Shown here piece after piece: positions 4,630-5,792 of a stretch of 5,792 nucleotides of DNA (within the stretch, counting starts at the first letter, position 1; the number at the start of each line of letters is the position of its first letter). The notes below the pieces were generated by a model. That model made no database searches. It had not been told where the DNA came from and worked only from the letters and a program-made list of their open reading frames with translations. The position numbers and the translations under genes are program-made. Source of the stretch: CAYYWP01 sp050176585. Its GTDB lineage: Bacteria; Desulfobacterota; Binatia; HRBIN30; CADEER01. The DNA is taken from the NCBI GenBank assembly GCA_050176585.1, contig JBFXHX010000092.1, positions 1 through 5,792 on the forward strand. The letters are read 5' to 3'.

Positions 4630-4646
4630 GAGCGCGCCGCGCGCTC
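4630..4646 (-). terminator. Hairpin after the PEBP gene
   Basis: GAGCGCG (4630-4636) and CGCGCTC (4640-4646) pair over 7 bp around a 3-base loop. Read on the minus strand, it begins 8 bases after the PEBP stop. No T-run follows, so it is a candidate terminator only. Confidence 0.4.
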
Positions 4647-4654
4647 AGCTAGGG

Positions 4655-5116
4655 TCACTTCTGATAAGTTCCAACCAGCTCGGCACCCCCGACGATGTGG
4701 CCTTTCATGGCGTTTTCGAGCACTGATTTGGGCGGGGTGTGCAGGTCACCCAGCGCCCTGTCGAGCGCGTACAGCTTGAAGAAGTAGCGGTGCCGGCCGA
4801 TTGGTGGGCAGGGACCGCCGTAGCCGGTCTTCTGCCAATCATTCAACCCCTCGCGTGCGCCCTGTGGAAGCGGTCCGCCTTCCGGGATGCCGCTGGCTGT
4901 CGGCGGAATGTCGTACAGCACCCAGTGCGCCCACGTCATCTTCGGGGTTCTCGGATCCGGGGCGTCGGGATCATCCACGATGAGCGCGAGACTTGCCGTG
5001 CCGCTGGGCACGTCGCTCCACGCGAGCGGCGGCGAAACGTCCGCGCCTTCGCAAGTATACTTCGCCGGGATCTCCCCTCCATTACTGAACGCCGGAGAGG
5101 TCAGCGCAAAACCCAT
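4655..5116 (-). CDS. YbhB/YbcL-type PEBP (Raf-kinase-inhibitor-like) protein
   Basis: A complete 153-residue member of the phosphatidylethanolamine-binding protein family, bacterial YbhB/YbcL branch. Family features occur in order: the N-terminal strand LTSPAFSNGGEIPAKYTCEG with SPPLAW (residues 28-33), the ligand-site motif VDDPDAPDP (47-55), AHWVLYDIP with His64, and the long conserved block GYGGPCPP (98-105) then HRYFFKLYALD (109-119). Length matches the cytoplasmic family; there is no signal peptide. The fold binds small anions or phospholipid head groups; in bacteria the physiological ligand is mostly unknown, and the Raf link applies to eukaryotic relatives. ATG 5116 is firm: GGAGGGA on the minus strand (5121-5127) lies 4 bases before it. 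It ends in TGA, with a hairpin just beyond. It is transcribed toward the receiver genes with about 510 bases between, so no operon link. The cysteine-rich gene upstream lies on the same strand, 193 bases away. Confidence 0.95.
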   Translation of the reverse strand: MGFALTSPAFSNGGEIPAKYTCEGADVSPPLAWSDVPSGTASLALIVDDPDAPDPRTPKMTWAHWVLYDIPPTASGIPEGGPLPQGAREGLNDWQKTGYGGPCPPIGRHRYFFKLYALDRALGDLHTPPKSVLENAMKGHIVGGAELVGTYQK

Positions 5117-5309
5117 GGTATCCCTCCGCGGGAACCACGACGCCGCTCGAGTTGATGATCAAACGAAGGGGCCGCGACGCGAAGGCGAGGAAAGCGCCTC
5201 CGCGCCGCTCCGCGTCTTCGCAGTGAAATTCTCGCAGCGAGATCCGCCTCGCAGGCGTGAGACACCCGGCGGCGCCGCCCGGCGGCGGCGCGCGCCCGAG
5301 AGCTTCGGT
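5117..5309 (-). promoter_or_regulatory. Upstream region of the PEBP gene
   Basis: Contains the PEBP ribosome binding site (5121-5127) and several small dyads: TCTCG-CAG-CGAGA (5230-5242), GCCTcgcAGGC (5246-5256) and the dense GC palindromes at 5268-5296. A promoter for the PEBP gene should be in the AT-richer part near 5145-5165 or 5222-5232, but no good -35/-10 pair was found. Confidence 0.35.
5268..5296 (-). repeat. Overlapping GC palindromes after the cysteine-rich gene
   Basis: GGCGGCGCCGCC (5268-5279) and GGCGCGCGCC (5287-5296) are perfect palindromes, and GCCGCC/GGCGGC (5274-5286) makes a third stem overlapping them. They lie 13 bases past the stop of the minus-strand cysteine-rich gene and could act as its terminator, though there is no T-run. 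Confidence 0.4.
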
Positions 5310-5792
5310 TTAGTCCCGGCAACTGAGCTGGCCGCACGTCTCGGGTGCAGCGCAGATCAGCCCGCTCGGCTCACACGTGCCACCACTGCTGCGGCCGCGC
5401 TCACACCGGTCGCCCCGACGGCACTCCTCTCCATCTTCGCCGCCGTCCGGGCATACCGTGCACTGCGCCTCGCGCGGCGGGATCAGTTCGCACTCGCTCT
5501 CCTTGGCCGCCTTGCACGCCTCGGGACTGCTCGCCGAGCACTTCTCCTCCTCGGGGTCGCAGATGCTCACGGGCAGGTCGCGCTTCTCGCAACTGCCCCG
5601 AAGCGGCACGCACGAGCCGCCGTGCCCCGACTCGTCATCCTCGTCCCCGCCGCGCGCAGCACCGCGACACACGCCTTGCGACACGCACGAGGAGCCCTTG
5701 CCGCCGCCGTCGCCGCCGTTGGGCTTGGCCTTCCCCTCGTCCTTGTTGTCTTTTCCCCTACCCTCGTCCTTGTTGTCTTTTCCCCTACCCTC
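5310..5792 (-). CDS. Cysteine-rich, probably secreted protein with N-terminal repeats (5' end outside window)
   Basis: The frame is open from the window edge to TAA at 5310-5312, giving 160 visible residues; the start and any signal peptide are beyond 5792. The first part is highly charged and low-complexity: two exact copies of EGRGKDNKD, a partial third, then KAKPNGGDGGGKGSS. From residue 36 on, it carries 16 cysteines spaced every 3-19 residues (SSC, GVC, GSCVPLRGSC, ICDPEEEKC and so on to ETCGQLSCRD), mixed with Gly, Asp, Glu and Arg and with almost no long hydrophobic run. An even number of regularly spaced cysteines suggests disulfide bonding and hence an exported or surface protein. 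There is no CxxCH haem motif and no clear metal-cluster spacing. Such Cys-rich repeat proteins are often found in myxobacteria and relatives, but I recognise no specific family. The linker of charged repeats may act as a flexible stalk. Function unknown. Confidence 0.75.
   Translation of the reverse strand, partial: EGRGKDNKDEGRGKDNKDEGKAKPNGGDGGGKGSSCVSQGVCRGAARGGDEDDESGHGGSCVPLRGSCEKRDLPVSICDPEEEKCSASSPEACKAAKESECELIPPREAQCTVCPDGGEDGEECRRGDRCERGRSSGGTCEPSGLICAAPETCGQLSCRD
5739..5792 (-). repeat. Two exact 27-bp tandem repeats inside the cysteine-rich gene
   Basis: Bases 5739-5765 and 5766-5792 are identical 27-mers in direct tandem, each encoding EGRGKDNKD on the minus strand. The next codons toward the stop (GAG GGG AAG, EGK) look like the start of a degenerate third unit. 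The array reaches the window edge, so its full copy number is unknown. Exact identity at DNA level means recent expansion, and 27 bp keeps the frame. Confidence 0.9.

Noticed and set aside
4329..4658. 109-codon minus-strand open frame just after PEBP
   Set aside because: It overlaps the end of the PEBP gene, lacks a ribosome binding site and has no family-like sequence.
5739..5792. CRISPR array
   Set aside because: The 27-bp units are contiguous without spacers and continue a coding frame.

Overview
This is a high-G+C bacterial window, probably chromosomal, made of short independent units and a good deal of decayed DNA. The base composition, the stand-alone receiver proteins, the cysteine-rich probably secreted protein and the wide non-coding gaps would fit a soil or environmental proteobacterium or a myxobacterium-like lineage. 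No marker gene fixes the taxon, so this placement is inference.

Left part (1-1020) is a mobile-element graveyard. A ribosome binding site and GTG start open the N-terminus of a serine site-specific recombinase (161-321). It is frameshifted near 203 and cut off after about 53 codons. It abuts an opposite-strand scrap of an IS3-family transposase (338-607), in which the OrfA helix-turn-helix start is joined in frame to the middle of the OrfB catalytic domain. From there to 1020 there is no convincing gene, only a long GC-rich hairpin (778-815) and a T-arm-like stretch resembling a tRNA 3' end (837-863).

Middle part (1020-2760) holds a 64-codon hypothetical gene with a good ribosome binding site (1083-1277). 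Next is a minus-strand gene remnant that starts at 1992 behind a very strong Shine-Dalgarno and is interrupted by in-frame TAG codons. Divergent from it is a hypothetical helical protein gene (2183-2527). A strong hairpin terminator lies at 2729-2757.

Right-centre part (2760-4165) is the clearest functional unit: two tandem paralogous single-domain response regulators (3185-3559 and 3768-4142). Both are 124 residues, they align without gaps, and both end in the same six residues. Each has an upstream TTGACA and a downstream hairpin, so they look like two separately transcribed CheY-like genes from a local duplication. No histidine kinase or output partner is in the window.

Right part (4165-5792) has about 460 bases without a supported gene. 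It is followed by a complete minus-strand YbhB/YbcL-type PEBP (Raf-kinase-inhibitor-like) gene (4655-5116) and the 3' part of a minus-strand cysteine-rich protein gene with exact 27-bp tandem repeats running off the window edge (5310-5792).

I did not find an obvious new multi-gene system. The most interesting points are the duplicated receivers with different leaders, the repeat-bearing cysteine-rich protein, the amber-interrupted minus-strand frame and the recombinase/IS scar.
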